Below, one piece after another: positions 33,943-43,903 of a stretch of 64,000 nucleotides of DNA. The stretch is from Cyprinodon diabolis (lineage: Eukaryota; Chordata; Actinopteri; Cyprinodontiformes; Cyprinodontidae), in contig CM060070.1 in assembly GCA_030533445.1 (NCBI GenBank), positions 26,586,001 through 26,650,000 on the forward strand. The letters are read 5' to 3'. Positions within the stretch are counted from its first letter, which is position 1, and each line of letters starts with the position of its first letter. The position numbers and the translations under genes are program-made. The notes under the pieces are model-generated. The model saw only the letters and a program-made list of their open reading frames with translations. It was not told the origin of the DNA and searched no databases.

Positions 33943-35575
33943 CTGTGTGCCACTGCTGTTTGTATGCCACTTTTAACTCACTTTACTTCAAAACTGCACC
34001 TACCACTTATCTTCAAAAAACTTACATTACTGCAGTTAAAGTGGCAGAGGAAAGATTGTGTTCATTGTGCAGGTGGCCACCCCCTCCATTCCCTAAGGAA
34101 GAAGCAAGTCTCTGCTCTCTGAAGAGATACATTTTTTATATAATTTGTTGTATTTTTATCTAAGAGCTCCTGGTCACGCTACATCGCCTTACATGCCATC
34201 TTTGCTGCTCCCATCTTCTCTTTTCCAATTTTTATAACACACCTAACATTACCTGACACTCCTATGTAAATAGAGGGATGATATCTTTCTGTACAGGGAG
34301 GCAGCTATTTTCCACTACATTTTACAGATTTTGTAACCCCTATGTCTTTAACATTTTTATTTCTCTGACTTCATTATGTATGGGATTTCAGTAGGCCAGA
34401 CAGCTATGCCCAAAAATAACCTGAACAGCTCATCCCATTACTTCATTCTTACCTCACCTCCGCTCTGTGCTGCCGAGGGAAAATGACTTAGATGCTTTTA
34501 TACCCACAGAGAGTAGAATGTTTTGATGTTAAATCTAAAGTGCTTCTTACCAGTTTAGGTGTGGCTGTGCTTGTATGGTGGGATTTTAACTCTGATAATG
34601 GTGACTCAGTACAAATAAGTTATGCAGAGCTGATACAGTACATGATGAAGGCCCGGGAGGAATATGCAGGATTAGTCATAGTGTTGACAAAGATGATATC
34701 ATCCTGAACACCATCGACCACTAAACCCTACTGTGACACTGTCTATATAGGCGGATACTTCTGTGTTTTGTAGATTTGCCTTAGTGCTTTTTTCTGTGGA
34801 CCTAAGGAATCTTTTGATGGGGCTTTATTACATTTCATTGTAGCTCTGGGTGCCTGTTAAGGGTTCTTCTCGTGATTGAATGTGAATCTCTTCCGCAGTC
34901 TCAAGTCTTTTGGAACCTAAAGGTCACACTGAACGTTATATCAACAACAGTAGTGGTGTGTATCGCTATAAAAATGGCATGGGCAAGAGCGGTTAAGTGG
35001 CCAGAGGTAAAATTCCAGACACTAAACAGTTAGAGCAGTCACCTCACTGCATGGGCAGAGTGGCGCAGTGACAGCTGAAGTTAAAAAAATCTGAACTGTC
35101 TTCTGAAATGGCATCGAAGCAACCAATCAGGGGACTGGTTGTTATATTGTCTGATGGAGAGCAAGACAAAGCACTTTGCAATCAAAATGGCGAAAAGAGA
35201 AAATAATGTTGAGAAAGGGTGAAACAGGGAATGGTTTTAAGAGGTTTGTACAGTAATAGTGATTTAAAAGTAACCCTGTTTCCATGGTGTCCTTGACTGG
35301 CTGACTTTTATGCTTGGCTGAACTTGGTTGGAAACCAGAGGCCATTGGGCTGGCTTTTAGCCTGAATGAGAACTTTTAATGCTACTTCTTGTAAGTGCCT
35401 TTTCAAAATTAGTAATCATTTATTCTCAGTAGTCATCCTAGCTTCAGCCCAGATGTCGGCCAGCCACTGCCTCTTCCCAGAACTGGTGCTCTCTGCCCAA
35501 TAAGATTAAAAAAGATGTACCGCTTAATATGACCGTCATTCAGATGCACTTTTGGAATACATGGTGTGATTCTCT
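33943..35575. other. Unassigned; one 71-codon frame at 34492-34707
   Basis: The frame at 34492-34707 reads like protein (ISYAELIQYMMKAREEYAGL) but is unrecognised and has no visible splice sites or flanking coding sequence. It could be an old retroelement or processed gene fragment. Nothing else is supported here. Confidence 0.3.
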
Positions 35576-35579
35576 AAAC

Positions 35580-36135
35580 CAGGGGTAACCAATTAAAAAT
35601 CAGCGTTGTCGGAAAATAAAGAAAATCATGTCCAAAGAGGTCCAGAGACATTTTTTATTGTAATCTGTTACTTTAAACAGAATTTAACAATGAAATAAAA
35701 TTAGTTTTTTTCTGCATCCCTGTTATACATTGAATTTTTAAATAAAAAGGGAAAAAGGAAATCAAAGTTCTTCCATATTAAATGTGTTTTTTTTTTAAGT
35801 AGGGAACTACAATAATTTAGTTCAGTATATAGACAATTTCCTGATTCACAAATTTTGTAAAACACCTGAACTGACATCTGTTTTTTTGTTCTTTCTTTTT
35901 TTATGGCTTAATGAGAGAAATGGGCTTTACGCTGCCCTGCAAGGCTTTTAATCCTGGGTATGAATGGTGACAAAGCCATTCTCAAGCACATATCAAGGTG
36001 CTCATTCGTGAGCTTGGATCAATATTTATTTTTGATTCTGTTCATGGTAGAGAATCCCTTTTCACAGCATTAGGTTGAGCTAAACATATTCAAAATGTGC
36101 AGGGTCATCTTTGAGCACACCATTGCACTTTTCTT
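35580..36135 (-). pseudogene. Degraded hAT element with dimerisation domain relic
   Basis: The left end CAGGGGTAACCAATT resembles the left end of the hAT at 20078. On the minus strand, 36130-35925 can be read with several stops as an hATC-like stretch (FSTMNRIK, SKLTNEHLDMCLRMALSPF). The right end and target duplication are not found. It is clearly older than the 20-kb copy but of the same or a close family. Confidence 0.75.
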
Positions 36136-36279
36136 TCACTAGTTCACCGTGCTTCTTCCAATTTCAAATGACAGGTTCTGATCATAAATATATATTTTTT
36201 TACTTTATTACTTGAGACAAATATTTCCCATCCAAATGAACTGACCAACTATCAGCTCCTTTTTCAAAGACTCTGTTCC

Positions 36280-36520
36280 AAATTATATTCAGTTTATTTA
36301 TATAGTGCCAATTCACAACACGTGTCATCTACAGAGACAATTCAATCATATCATTCAATTAGATTGGTTCAAAGCTTTCTATCTAAGGAAAACCTTCTGA
36401 TTGCATTGACTCACTGACCTGAAACCAATCCCTCACACCAAGCATGCTTGAAGCGAGAGTGGAAAGGAAAAACCTTCAGCAGAACCAGGCTCAGTGTGAA
36501 CGGCCATCTGCCCAATTTGT
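36280..36520 (+). repeat. Dispersed fish repeat, copy 2
   Basis: Second copy of the repeat at 27825-28200; shared blocks are listed there. Similarity fades after GGCCATCTGCC. The following sequence to about 36890 may be more of the same repeat but has no partner in this window. Confidence 0.75.
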
Positions 36521-36899
36521 ACACATAAAACAGTTCAAAGGAGTTCTTAAGGTAGAGTCTGATAATGTTCAGTAGCTCATCTGTTGATTAGCAGTAGAAA
36601 TTTTATATATTCAAACAGATGTGTGACAATGGTCTTTAGTAACAGTCAAATCAATCAGGTTAAACTTTATCTCATAACAAACAATTACCAATAAACATAA
36701 TGTCTATGATGTCACACCATTGAGATCAGATGCACCCAGCTCAGCAGGGGTTTGTCCATGAAGATCCACAGTTCAGGAAGCAGCACAGACTCAATGGTCT
36801 TTTGGGTCAGGACCACTAACAGCGCAGAATATAAAAAGGACACTTTTCAGACACTTTGACGCCTGACCAGGGTGACAAACTGGGAGTTATTTGTTAAAT

Positions 36900-38213
36900 C
36901 ATCAGGCAGAGATTAAAAAAAAAAAAATTAAAAACCTCCTCATCCATTGTTTTAACGGGCATCAGGCACTAGCGAGGTGGGATTTCAGCTCAGAGCTTTC
37001 AAAAAAGATAAAGTTGTTTTTGCCGAAAAAAATTGACTAAGGTTCCAGGAATTGCACCATGTGTACAGTGATGACCAGCTGGATTGTTGGGCTTCTCCAA
37101 GATCTTTTCTCTTTTGATCTAAACGACCCATGGGAGAGAGTGCAGGATGTCACATCAGACTGGCAGACCATCACATTAGACACAGATCCAGAATCTGATG
37201 CTCTCTGATATGAAGGTTGTAATCCTGAACCTGGAATTTATTAGTTCCGGGTTCAGGAAGTTTTATTTAACACACATGTTTTTTAGTTTTTGGTAAAGTA
37301 AGCCTTACCATGGTAAGGGATTTCAAACAGCTAGTGTTTTTATATCCTCCTCATGTTTTCTAGGCTAAATCTTGTGTTGAATTTGCTTTAACTTAATCTA
37401 GGATTCTATCTGGAACAAAAAAGAGAATATAGTTCCCATTGTCAAAGTTCAAACCTTGATTGAGAGTAGTTAGAAAGTAGTTCGTGAAACTCTCACCCAT
37501 GAAAAATGTTGCTAATAAAATCTTTGACTCCTGAAAACTCACCTCAAGTCTCTAAACACAGAGAAGCTTATAGAGTGACAAAGTTGTCATTCATATAGCA
37601 GCTAAAGTTCCCTGTATTTTCTGTAATCTGTTGCAGTCTATGTTCAGGGAAGTAAAGCTAGGCTGACTTCACCCAGTGTGGGATTTCACAGCTCTCAGCT
37701 ATGTTTGATAAAGATTAATTCAATCCTATTTTCTGCTCTGGAATGCTTTTTCCTAATAATATTCTGTCTGAGTCAGAACCCCCCCATCCCCCCCTCCCAT
37801 TCTCTCCCTCTCTCACTGAGAAAGTATCCTACTCCTGAGAAACACTAAGCACCTTATCCATTTTGGGACTAACTAAAGCAGCGGGAAGGGAAAATGGTTG
37901 TAATGTGGTGTTACTCTTTATCATAGATTCATCTCCGGTTTATACAGTTCGTATATTGTGTGACTGTTTAAATCCGTGAGTTGGTATGTCGCTATGAAAG
38001 AAAACTTGGTGAATGTTCTGTTTGTATGTTTGCTGTATTTCACCCTATATATATGTTTATGAAATTGGAAGCCGGTGTACAAATGTTTCACCTTTCTAAA
38101 TCCATAGAATAAGCAGAGGGAAAACATGTTGTTTAATACAATAGAATAAAGTTTCAGCTGCTTAGCATTTCCCATTTTAATGGACAACAAATTCTGCCAG
38201 CAATTAATTACAT
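36900..38213. other. Unassigned sequence left of the LTR retrotransposon
   Basis: No gene recognised. A CCCCCCATCCCCCCCTCCC tract lies near 37780. The minus frame 37921-38307 runs into the LTR and is not supported. Confidence 0.5.
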
Positions 38214-38218
38214 ATAAG

Positions 38219-38934
38219 TGTTGGGATCTGGAGATGTACCACCTTCCACCAGCAGAGTGCGCTGTGGGTCTCCTGGGCTGGAGCCCTCCAGCACACCTGA
38301 GACGCATCTACTCATCAGGAGACCAACCCTTCATAAGCAGCTGCCAGACCTTTCTTCGACGCCGCAGTGTTGACCTTAGTTTGGTTAGCAACCTGAGCCT
38401 CTGTTACCTGAAGAATCGAAGTTGTCTCTAAGTGAGAAACTGGTTCTAACCTTCCTCTGTCTTTGCTCACAGGAAACCTGTCTCAAGCCTGAAGCTCTGG
38501 GTGAGCTTAATCCTGCCTTCCAGCCCTGGTGAGCCAAACCTGAAGATTCCTATTTTGGATTTCCCCTGCTGCTCTCTGTGAAGAGCTGGAAACTCTGATC
38601 AAGGTCTGCCATTCAAAGTCAGAAGCTAGACGCTGCAGCTGCTTGAGCACTCTGCTGAACCAACAGTCTCTGGACCCAACGGTTCCCTCTCTTACAAGAG
38701 AAGCCTGAACCCCGTCAAGGTAGACTCAGAATTATCTAAAAGGACTCTTTAATCATCTGCCTGCCTAGCTAATCAAACTATCATCTCTGCAGACTTCAGT
38801 GAACCCAACCCCGGACCTGTTCCAGATCCAGTTCATGTCTTTTGTGTCAAACATCTTTAAATAAACTCTGTTAAACTTTTACCCAGCCTTCTTTGTGTTC
38901 TGTATGTGGGTTTGATATTAAACCGATCATGACA
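38219..38934 (+). repeat. 5' LTR (716 bp)
   Basis: Starts TGTTGGGATC and ends GATCATGACA. A weak TATA-like TTCATAAG (38330-38337) lies about 25-30 bases before the predicted transcript start (38357-38361). The polyadenylation signal AATAAA is at 38861-38866. The last six bases ATGACA hold the gag start codon, so the gag frame opens inside the LTR. Confidence 0.95.
38361..38371 (+). promoter_or_regulatory. Predicted self-primer at the transcript 5' end
   Basis: GCCGCAGTGTT lies just after the predicted transcription start. Ten of its eleven bases pair with the priming site at 38936-38946. In Tf1 and sushi elements the RNA 5' end, not a tRNA, primes minus-strand DNA. The position relative to the TATA box is as this model expects. 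The related LTR at 1-275 has GCCACAGTGTT at the same place. Confidence 0.6.
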
Positions 38935-39990
38935 GAACACTTCGGCCAAACACAAAGCCCAGCAGATCACCTCCGGAGGAGGCTTGAGGAGCAGGACGCT
39001 CAGATCCTTGGACATGCGCATACCCTCCGTGAGTTACACACTAAAGTTGAACATCAGAACCAAATGCTACAAACGTATGCCAGCTACATGGGAAATGCTA
39101 ATGCCACGCCAGCAGTACGTCCTGTTCCGGATCCACTTCCGCCTCTAAGGTCACCAGCAGTGACGTCATTTCCTGAGTTCCGTCCAAGTACGCCTGAAAG
39201 ATTTTCAGGTAACCAAAAGGATTGTAAGGGATTTTTGTTTCAATATCGTTTACTTTTTGAGCACTCTCCCGGCAGTTTTCCGAATGATAGGAAAAAAATA
39301 TCCTTCATTCTCTCTCAACTCACTGGACGAGCTCTTGAATGGGCGGAGGCAAGGTTCTCTTCAGAGTCCAGTTTTTCTTGTACATTTTCCAAGTTCATAT
39401 CTGAGTTTTCCCAAGTATTTAACCACGACTCAGATAAGACAATTGATTCTCGAGCCCTGCTAAATTTAAAACAGGGAAATTCTACAGTGGCTGAGTTCTC
39501 CATTGACTTCCGGGTTAAAGCCGCAGCCTCAGGTTGGAACGAATGTGCACTTAAGAGTGCTTATTTTAAGGCTTTAAATGATAACATCAAAGACGAACTA
39601 GCCACAATTGACAAACCAGCTAGTTTGGAGGACCTAATCCGTTTAACCATCAGACTGGATAACAGACTCCGAACTAGAAATAACTCTAGACAAAGAAGTC
39701 TAAATTTTTCTGTGTCAGCTCCTGCATTTAACAATGCTTCTGTTTTTTCTGGACCCGCAGAACCCAGTTCCAAGCCAAAGTCTAAAAACCAGACTTTTTC
39801 TGTGCCTGTCCAAGTCTCTCACTCAGATGGAGCGGAGGTCGAACCCATGCAGATTGGACACACAAGGCTATACCCTGAGGAAAGACAACGAAGATTTAGA
39901 GGCAATCTGTGTCTGTACTGTGGTGAGACTGGCCATTTCATTGCTTCATGTCCGGCTAAGTCAAAAGCCAGGGCCCGTCAGAGGAATTGA
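38929..39990 (+). CDS. gag: Gag protein with CCHC zinc knuckle, frame intact
   Basis: Structural protein that forms the particle and packages element RNA. The chosen start is ATG 38929, whose next residues TEHFGQTQSPADHLRRRLEE resemble the known start of sushi gag proteins; an upstream start inside the LTR is less likely. The frame gives 353 residues. Residues about 20-60 are rich in Leu/Glu/Gln and could form a coiled coil. The middle holds the retrotransposon gag capsid-like domain (FRPSTPERFSGNQKDCKGFL). A C-terminal knuckle CLYCGETGHFIASC (C-x2-C-x4-H-x4-C, about residues 328-341) binds RNA. It is followed by a basic tail ending at TGA 39988-39990. Gag is the only complete coding frame of the element. 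Confidence 0.9.
   Translation: MTEHFGQTQSPADHLRRRLEEQDAQILGHAHTLRELHTKVEHQNQMLQTYASYMGNANATPAVRPVPDPLPPLRSPAVTSFPEFRPSTPERFSGNQKDCKGFLFQYRLLFEHSPGSFPNDRKKISFILSQLTGRALEWAEARFSSESSFSCTFSKFISEFSQVFNHDSDKTIDSRALLNLKQGNSTVAEFSIDFRVKAAASGWNECALKSAYFKALNDNIKDELATIDKPASLEDLIRLTIRLDNRLRTRNNSRQRSLNFSVSAPAFNNASVFSGPAEPSSKPKSKNQTFSVPVQVSHSDGAEVEPMQIGHTRLYPEERQRRFRGNLCLYCGETGHFIASCPAKSKARARQRN
38936..38946 (+). promoter_or_regulatory. Primer binding site, self-priming type
   Basis: AACACTTCGGC starts two bases after the LTR end. It lacks the TGG that complements tRNA CCA ends, which speaks against tRNA priming. It is complementary, with one mismatch, to 38361-38371. It also lies within the gag coding frame. 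Confidence 0.6.
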
Positions 39991-42900
39991 GGAGTCTGAC
40001 GGGCCATCTGAAAACTGATAAAACTCCTCATCTGATGTTGCCTGCTACTTTTTTTTTCTCCAACCAGAATCTCACCTTGTCGGCTTTCATTGACTCTGGG
40101 TGTGAAAGAAATCTCATTGATTCAGATCTGGTCCAGCAATTAAATATTGAGACTGTCCCTTTATCTAAGCCTCTCAGAGTATCTGCTATTGATGGAAAGA
40201 AGCTTCATCAAGTCACTCATCAGACACAACCTCTAGAACTTTTAATCTCTGGAAACCATCGTGAAACTTTAACGTTTTTTGTTTTTCCTTCTGCATGCTC
40301 CCCTCTGGTGCTGGGATTCGAGTGGCTGGAACGTCATAACCCCCATATCAACTAGGCTGAACGCCACATTGAGTCTTGGTCCACTTCCTGTCACGAGTCA
40401 TGCCTTCGTTCTGCGGCTCCTGCTATTCAGTCCCCTAGAGGTAGGGGGGAGATGGACTCTCCTGACCTTACTTCTGTTCCTCCCGAGTATCATGATCTGG
40501 CACCAGTCTTCAGTAAGGTCAGTGCGACGTCTCTTCCACCTCAAAGACCATATGACTGCGCCATAGATTTACTACCAGGAGCCCCCCTTCCCAGCAGCAG
40601 ACTATAAAAAATCTCCAAACCTGAACGCGAGACCATGGAAAAATATATCAATAAGTCTCTAGCTGCTGGAATTATTCGTCCATCTTCATCTCCTCTTGGT
40701 GCTGGTTTCTTTTTTGTGGGTAAAAAAGATGGTTCCCTACAACCCTGTATAGATTACAGAGGCTTAAATCAGATAACCGTCAAAAATAAGTACCCCCTAC
40801 CATTACTGGCATCAGCGTTTGAACCTGTTCAGGGTGCAACAGTGTTCACTAAAGTCGATTTGAGAAACGCTTATCACCTCCTTAGAATAAGAGAAGGAGA
40901 TGAATGGAAGACAGCCTTTAAGACCCCCTTAGGCCAATTTGAGTATTTGGTCATGCCTTTTGGTCTCACAAACGAACCTCTCTGACCACAAGAAACATGT
41001 TCGTCTAGTTCTTCAGAGACTTTTGGAAAACAAACTCTTTGTGAAAGCAGAAAAATGTGAATTTCACCAACCATCTGTCACTTTTTTAGGGTTTGTGCTC
41101 GAGGGCGGGCAGGTGAAGCCATCTGAAGACAAGATAAAGGCAGTTCTGGACTTACCAACTCCTGAAAACCGCAAACAGCTTCAGAGATTTCTTGGGTTTG
41201 CAAACTTTTACAGACACTTCATAAGGAACTATAGTCAAACAGCTCTACCTCTCACAACTCTGACTTCTGTGAAGAAGACCTTTCAATGGACACCTGAAGC
41301 CCAAAACGCTTTTGAAAAATTAAAGAACCTGTTTTCCAGAGCACCCATCCTTATCCAGCCAGATCCCTCTAAGCAGTTTATCTTAGAGGTGGACGCATCT
41401 GACTCCGGTGTTGGAGCTGTTTTATCTCAGTAATCTGACTCAGACCAAAAAACTCACCCCTGTGCTTTTTTTCACGTAGACTCTCACCAGCGGAGCAAAA
41501 TTATGATGTTGGAGACCGAGAACTTCTAGCCATTAAACTCGCCCTGGAGGAATGGAGACACTGGCTCGAGGGGGCCGAGCATCCAGTATTGGTTTGGACA
41601 GACCACAAAAACCTGGCTTATCTCCAATCGGCAAAACGATCCAACCCACGTCACTCTAGATGGTCATTATTCTTTTCCCGTTTCAACCTCATTATTTCTT
41701 ACAGACCTGGTTCCAAGAACGTCAAGCCCGATTCTCTCTCTCGTCTGTACTCCACTGATCAACCTGAGAAACCCGAGCCTGTTCTTCCTGCCTCCTGTAC
41801 TGTTGGAGTCGTCTCCTGGGAGATCACTGATCTCATCAACTCTGCCCTAGCCTCTGAACCTGACCCAGGTAACGGCCCTCCAAATAAAACTTATGTTCCA
41901 TCTTCCGTCAGATCCCGACTAATCCAGTGGATGCATGCAGCTAAATTTTCCGCCCATCCTGGAGTGAGCAGAACCATTGCCCTCATTACAAGACGTTTCT
42001 GGTGGCCATCACTACACAAGGACGTTAAGGAGTACGTTTTGGCATGTCCCATCTGCGCCAGAAACAAGACCTCTCATCAACCACCTTCTGGTCTGCTGCA
42101 TCCTCTACCTGTTCCAACCCTTCCTTGGTCACATATCGCCGTAGATTTTGTCACAGGTCTCCCGATTTCCAGAGGTATGTCCACCATTTTAACCATCGTC
42201 GACCGTTTTTCCAAGGCCTGTCACTTAATTCCCCTCAGGAAACTTCCCACGGCTTTCCAGACGGCCCAGCTTCTCGTGAAGCATGTTTTCCGACTCCATG
42301 GTATTCCACAAGAAATCCTCTCCGACCGCGGTCCTCAGTTCATCTCACAGGTCTGAAAAGCTTTCTGTTCTGCGTTAAACTGTAAGTCCTCCCTCACCTC
42401 TGGTTATCACCCACAGTCTAACGGGCAGACGGAGAGGATGAATCAACAACTAGAATCCACTCTCCGCTGCCTAACATCCAATAACCCTACTGACTGGAGT
42501 CAGTTTCTGACCTGGATCGAGTACGCCCATAACTCATTAAAATCCGCTTCTACTGGTTTATCCCCGTTCCAAGTTTCCATTGGTTATCAGCCTCCACTTT
42601 TCCCTGCAGACGAGAGAGAGATAACGGTCAGATCAGTCCATCACCACATCCGCCGTTGTCAGCGCATCTGGAAGGACACCATCACCACCCTCAACCGCTC
42701 ATCTGCTTCTTCTAAACACTTCGCAGATTCTAGGAGACGTCCTGCCCCTGATTACACCATAGGCCAAGAGGTTTGGTTGTCAACACGTGACATTCCCCTC
42801 AAAGCCATGTCTAAAAAGCTGTCACCCCGGTTCATAGGCCCATATAAAATTGCCCAAATTATCAACCCCTCTGCTGTCCGTCTGCACCTGCCACCTAATC

Positions 42901-43186
42901 TCCGCATCCATCCTACGTTCCATGTCTCCCAAGTCAAACCTGTCGTTACTAGCCCCCTGTGCCCACCATCCGACTCCCCTCCACCCGCCCTGGACATCGA
43001 CGGCCATCCGGCCTACACAGTTCGCCGGATCGTGGACTCCCGTTGGCGAGGTCGCGGATGGCAGTAACTCGTCGACTGGGAGGGCTACGGTCCGGAGGAC
43101 CGCACCTGGGTTCCTGGCTCATACATCCTCGATCCGTCCCAGATCGAGGAGTATGAGAGTCCACTTCCTCGGGACCGCCAAGAGGC
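39960..43186 (+). pseudogene. pol: Pol: protease, RT, RNase H, integrase, chromodomain; multiply broken
   Basis: Lies in the -1 frame relative to gag with a 31-base overlap; no classic slippery heptamer is evident. Protease: FIDSG active site, then LVLGFEWLERHNP. RT begins near 40635 ([33 protein letters not shown]). RNase [10 protein letters not shown]. Integrase: HHCC zinc finger near 41930-42060, Asp in AVDFVTG, Asp in SDRGPQF, Glu in NGQTERM. A C-terminal chromodomain starts near 43015 ([11 protein letters not shown]). Breaks: TAG 40353, TAA 40605, a deletion near 40982 that removes the YxDD box and shifts frame, TAA 41431, loss of one T in the run 41466-41472, TGA 42354 and TAA 43065. 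Most stops look like single substitutions of Trp, Tyr or Gln codons. Confidence 0.93.
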
Positions 43187-43898
43187 GGGATCTGGAGATG
43201 TACCACCTTCCACCAGCAGAGTGCGCTCTGGGTCTCCTGGGCTGGAGCCCTCCAGCACACCTGAGACGCATCTACTCATCAGGAGACCTGCCCTTCATAA
43301 GCAGCGGCCAGACCTTTCTTCGACGCCGCAGTGTTGACCTTAGTTTGGTTAGCAACCTGAGCCTCTGTTACCTGAAGAATCTAAGTTGTCTCTAAGTGAG
43401 AAACTGGTTCTAGCCTTCCTCTGTCTTTGCTCACAGGAAACCTGTCTCAAGCCTGAAGCTCTGGGTGAGCTTAATTCTGCCTTCCAGCCCTGGTGAGCCA
43501 AACCTGAAGATTCCTATTTTGGATTTCCCCTGCTGCTCTCTGTGAAGAGCTGGAAATTCTGATCAAGGTCTGCCATTCAAAGTCAGAAGCTAGACGCTGC
43601 AGCTGCTTGAGCACTCTGCTGAACCAACAGTCTCTGGACCCAACGGTTCCCTCTCTCACAAGAGAAGCCTGGACCCCGTCAAGGTAGACTCAGAATTATC
43701 TAAAAGGACTCTTTAATCATCTGCCTGCCCAGCTAATCAAACTATCATCTCTGCAGACTTCAGTGAACCCAACCCCGGACCTGTTCCAGATCCAGTTCAT
43801 GTCTTTTGTGTCAAACATCTTTAAATAAACTCTGTTAAACTTTTACCCAGCCTTCTTTGTGTTCTGCATGTGGGTTTGATATTAAACCGATCATGACA
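43187..43898 (+). repeat. 3' LTR (~712 bp)
   Basis: Matches the 5' LTR from GGGATCTGG to GATCATGACA with about 12 substitutions and no clear internal indel. The first four bases expected (TGTT) are not seen; AGGC stands there, merging with the purine-rich tract. AATAAA is at 43824-43829. Confidence 0.95.
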
Positions 43899-43903
43899 AT
43901 AAG

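Larger units (their letters stand above)
38219..43898 (+). mobile_element. Sushi-like Ty3/gypsy chromovirus-type LTR retrotransposon, defective
   Basis: A complete insertion of about 5.68 kb with a 5-bp target duplication ATAAG (38214-38218 and 43899-43903). Order: LTR, priming site, gag with a zinc knuckle, protease, reverse transcriptase, RNase H, integrase, chromodomain, purine-rich AAGAGGCGGGA, LTR. There is no envelope gene. The gag start (SPADHLRRRLEEQ) and the chromodomain place it with the fish sushi group, the lineage from which mammalian gag-derived genes such as PEG10 and RTL1 descend. The LTRs differ at about 12 positions in about 712, about 1.7%, so the insertion is young. Pol is nevertheless broken in at least seven places. 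Confidence 0.95.

Noticed and set aside
39950..39990. Slippery heptamer for gag-pol frameshifting
   Set aside because: The overlap shows no X-XXY-YYZ heptamer in the gag frame; TCAAAAG does not fit the rule.
42850..43395. 181-codon plus-strand frame running into the 3' LTR
   Set aside because: Out of frame with the integrase/chromodomain and crosses the LTR boundary; a matching frame exists at 38180 in the 5' LTR only because the LTRs are repeats.
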